Below, one piece after another: positions 62,889 through 64,000 of a stretch of DNA of 64,000 bases. The translations under genes and the position numbers were made by a program. Numbering within the stretch: the stretch's first letter is position 1; each line of letters begins with the position of its first letter. The notes beneath the pieces were generated by a model. The model saw only the letters and a list, made by a program, of their open reading frames with translations. It was not told the origin of the DNA and made no database searches. The DNA is from an uncultured Paracoccaceae bacterium (GTDB lineage Bacteria; Pseudomonadota; Alphaproteobacteria; Rhodobacterales; Rhodobacteraceae): NCBI GenBank assembly GCA_947499715.1, contig CANMPL010000004.1, forward strand, positions 1-64,000. The letters are read 5' to 3'.

Positions 62889-63854
62889 TCAATTCACCGG
62901 GTTACGATAGATCATGTGGCGCACCGATCCGGTCTTGGACCGCATCAAGATGGTCTCAGCGGTCACAAAGCCGACCTCACGTTTGATCCCCGGCAAAAGA
63001 GAGCCATCCGTGACGCCTGTTGCGGCGAAGATCACATCACCTGTGACCATATCATCGCGGGTATAAACCCGGTCGAAATTTGTGATCCCGGCCTTGGACG
63101 CACGCCCACGCTCATCATCATTGCGAAACAGCAGTTTGCCAAAGATCTGTCCGCCCATGCATTTCAACGCGGCAGCAGCCAACACGCCTTCGGGCGCGCC
63201 GCCTGATCCCATATACATGTCGATACCGGTTTTCGTAGGTTCGGCACAATGCATGACACCGGCCACATCGCCATCGGTAATCAACCGGATTGCAGCGCCC
63301 GTGCTGCGCAGCTCTGCGATCATGTCCTCGTGCCGGGGACGCTCTAGCACACAAACGGTAATGTCTTCTGTCGAACATCCCTTTGCAGCCGCCAATGCGC
63401 TGACCCGTTCGGACGGCGACATCGTCAGCGTAACGACACCCGGTTTGAATCCTGGACCAATCGCCAATTTGTCCATGTAGACGTCCGGTGCATGCAGCAT
63501 CGACCCGCGCGGCCCCATGGCAATGACGGCCAGCGCATTCGGCATGTCCTTGGCGGTCAGCGTCGTGCCTTCAAGCGGATCCAGCGCGATATCCACGCCA
63601 GGGCCTTTCCCGGTGCCCACCTCTTCGCCGATAAAAAGCATCGGTGCTTCATCGCGCTCGCCTTCGCCGATGACCACAACACCTGCGATATCCAACCGGT
63701 TCAACTGCGTGCGCATCGCGTCAACCGCCGCTTGGTCCGCGGCTTTCTCATCCCCGCGGCCGATCAAATAGGCGCAGGCAATCGCCGCAGCTTCAGAGAC
63801 ACGGGCAAGGCCCAGCGAAAGTGTACGGTCATTAAAATCGGGGGCTTTGGCCAT
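62889..63854 (-). CDS. glpX: Fructose-1,6-bisphosphatase class II
   Basis: The 321-residue enzyme hydrolyses fructose-1,6-bisphosphate in gluconeogenesis. Signature segments are VVIGEGERDEAPML (about 60-73), DPLEGTTLTAKDMPNALAVI (about 92-111) and EGVLAAAALKCMGGQIFGKL. Length is normal for the class. The ATG follows AAGGACC. The order (probable hom)-glpX-recJ is common in Rhodobacterales. Confidence 0.96.
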   Translation of the reverse strand: MAKAPDFNDRTLSLGLARVSEAAAIACAYLIGRGDEKAADQAAVDAMRTQLNRLDIAGVVVIGEGERDEAPMLFIGEEVGTGKGPGVDIALDPLEGTTLTAKDMPNALAVIAMGPRGSMLHAPDVYMDKLAIGPGFKPGVVTLTMSPSERVSALAAAKGCSTEDITVCVLERPRHEDMIAELRSTGAAIRLITDGDVAGVMHCAEPTKTGIDMYMGSGGAPEGVLAAAALKCMGGQIFGKLLFRNDDERGRASKAGITNFDRVYTRDDMVTGDVIFAATGVTDGSLLPGIKREVGFVTAETILMRSKTGSVRHMIYRNPVN

Positions 63855-63972
63855 GGTCAGGGTCCTTTATGCAGTCCCCTGACCTAAACCCTCCGCAGCC
63901 ACAAACCTCAAGGCTGTTTGCGCTAAACCTTACCGCAAGGCCCCCGAATTTTCGTCGAAAATGCGCGTCCGC

Positions 63973-64000
63973 TCAGACCGCTTCGATCCGGATCGCCACT
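63973..64000 (-). CDS. C-terminal end of a gene, probably homoserine dehydrogenase
   Basis: Only the last eight full codons (VAIRIEAV) and the TGA stop are inside the window. Reading frame and stop position fit the end of hom, which normally sits upstream of glpX in this order of bacteria. The residues alone are too few to identify the family, so the call rests on gene order. Confidence 0.4.

Overview
The window looks like chromosomal DNA of a Roseobacter-group alphaproteobacterium (Rhodobacterales). The signs are the gene order ctaC-ctaB-small gene-ctaG-ctaE-SURF1-thrC-M16 peptidase, the hom-glpX-recJ block beside a tRNA-Glu(TTC), the ruvC-ruvA-ruvB set, FnrL-type and LacI-type sites, high GC and mostly AGGAG-like ribosome binding sites. 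I see no phage genes, transposases, CRISPR arrays or rRNA. The species cannot be named from this sequence alone.

Layout. 1-7.1 kb: the end of scoA, a GFA-domain gene, topA, dprA, a GNAT gene, a small membrane protein and tldD. 7.3-16.1 kb: the cytochrome c oxidase subunit II/III and assembly operon, then SURF1, thrC, an M16 peptidase, a RimJ-type acetyltransferase, a GYD protein and a lipoprotein hydrolase. 16.3-35.5 kb: one large catabolic island (below). 35.9-48.5 kb: apt and mtnP (purine and methylthioadenosine salvage), a SulP transporter, flavin reductase, ptsP (PTS-Ntr enzyme I), a universal stress protein divergent from a flavin monooxygenase with an FNR-like box between them, an MFS transporter, msrA and prmA. 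48.6-56.8 kb: a DUF1127 gene, ruvCAB, lysC, DUF1178, Nudix, a histone-deacetylase-like amidohydrolase and waaA. 56.9-64 kb: modABC with a 2-hydroxyacid dehydrogenase and a CoxG-like protein, tRNA-Glu, recJ, glpX and the very end of a gene that is probably hom.

The accessory highlight is the 19-kb island at 16267-35510. A CUT1-type sugar/polyol ABC importer is split over two divergent transcripts. A LacI-family regulator gene lies inside the rightward operon, and two near-palindromic LacI-type operators sit in the divergent intergenic region. Most rightward genes overlap by 1-4 bases. They encode a GMC oxidoreductase, a HisD-fold dehydrogenase with intact metal and catalytic residues, an SDR, a bicupin, a small periplasmic protein, and five SnoaL/NTF2-like proteins carrying nine such domains in total. 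A second module follows a 22-bp tandem repeat: a C-terminal-type MetE protein with an intact zinc site, an alpha/beta hydrolase, an RraA-like aldolase/decarboxylase and a GlcD-like FAD dehydrogenase. I know of no characterised pathway with this combination. My inference is uptake and stepwise oxidation, isomerisation and cleavage of a polyhydroxylated compound, perhaps one carrying a methyl or other alkyl group. The substrate cannot be read from the sequence.
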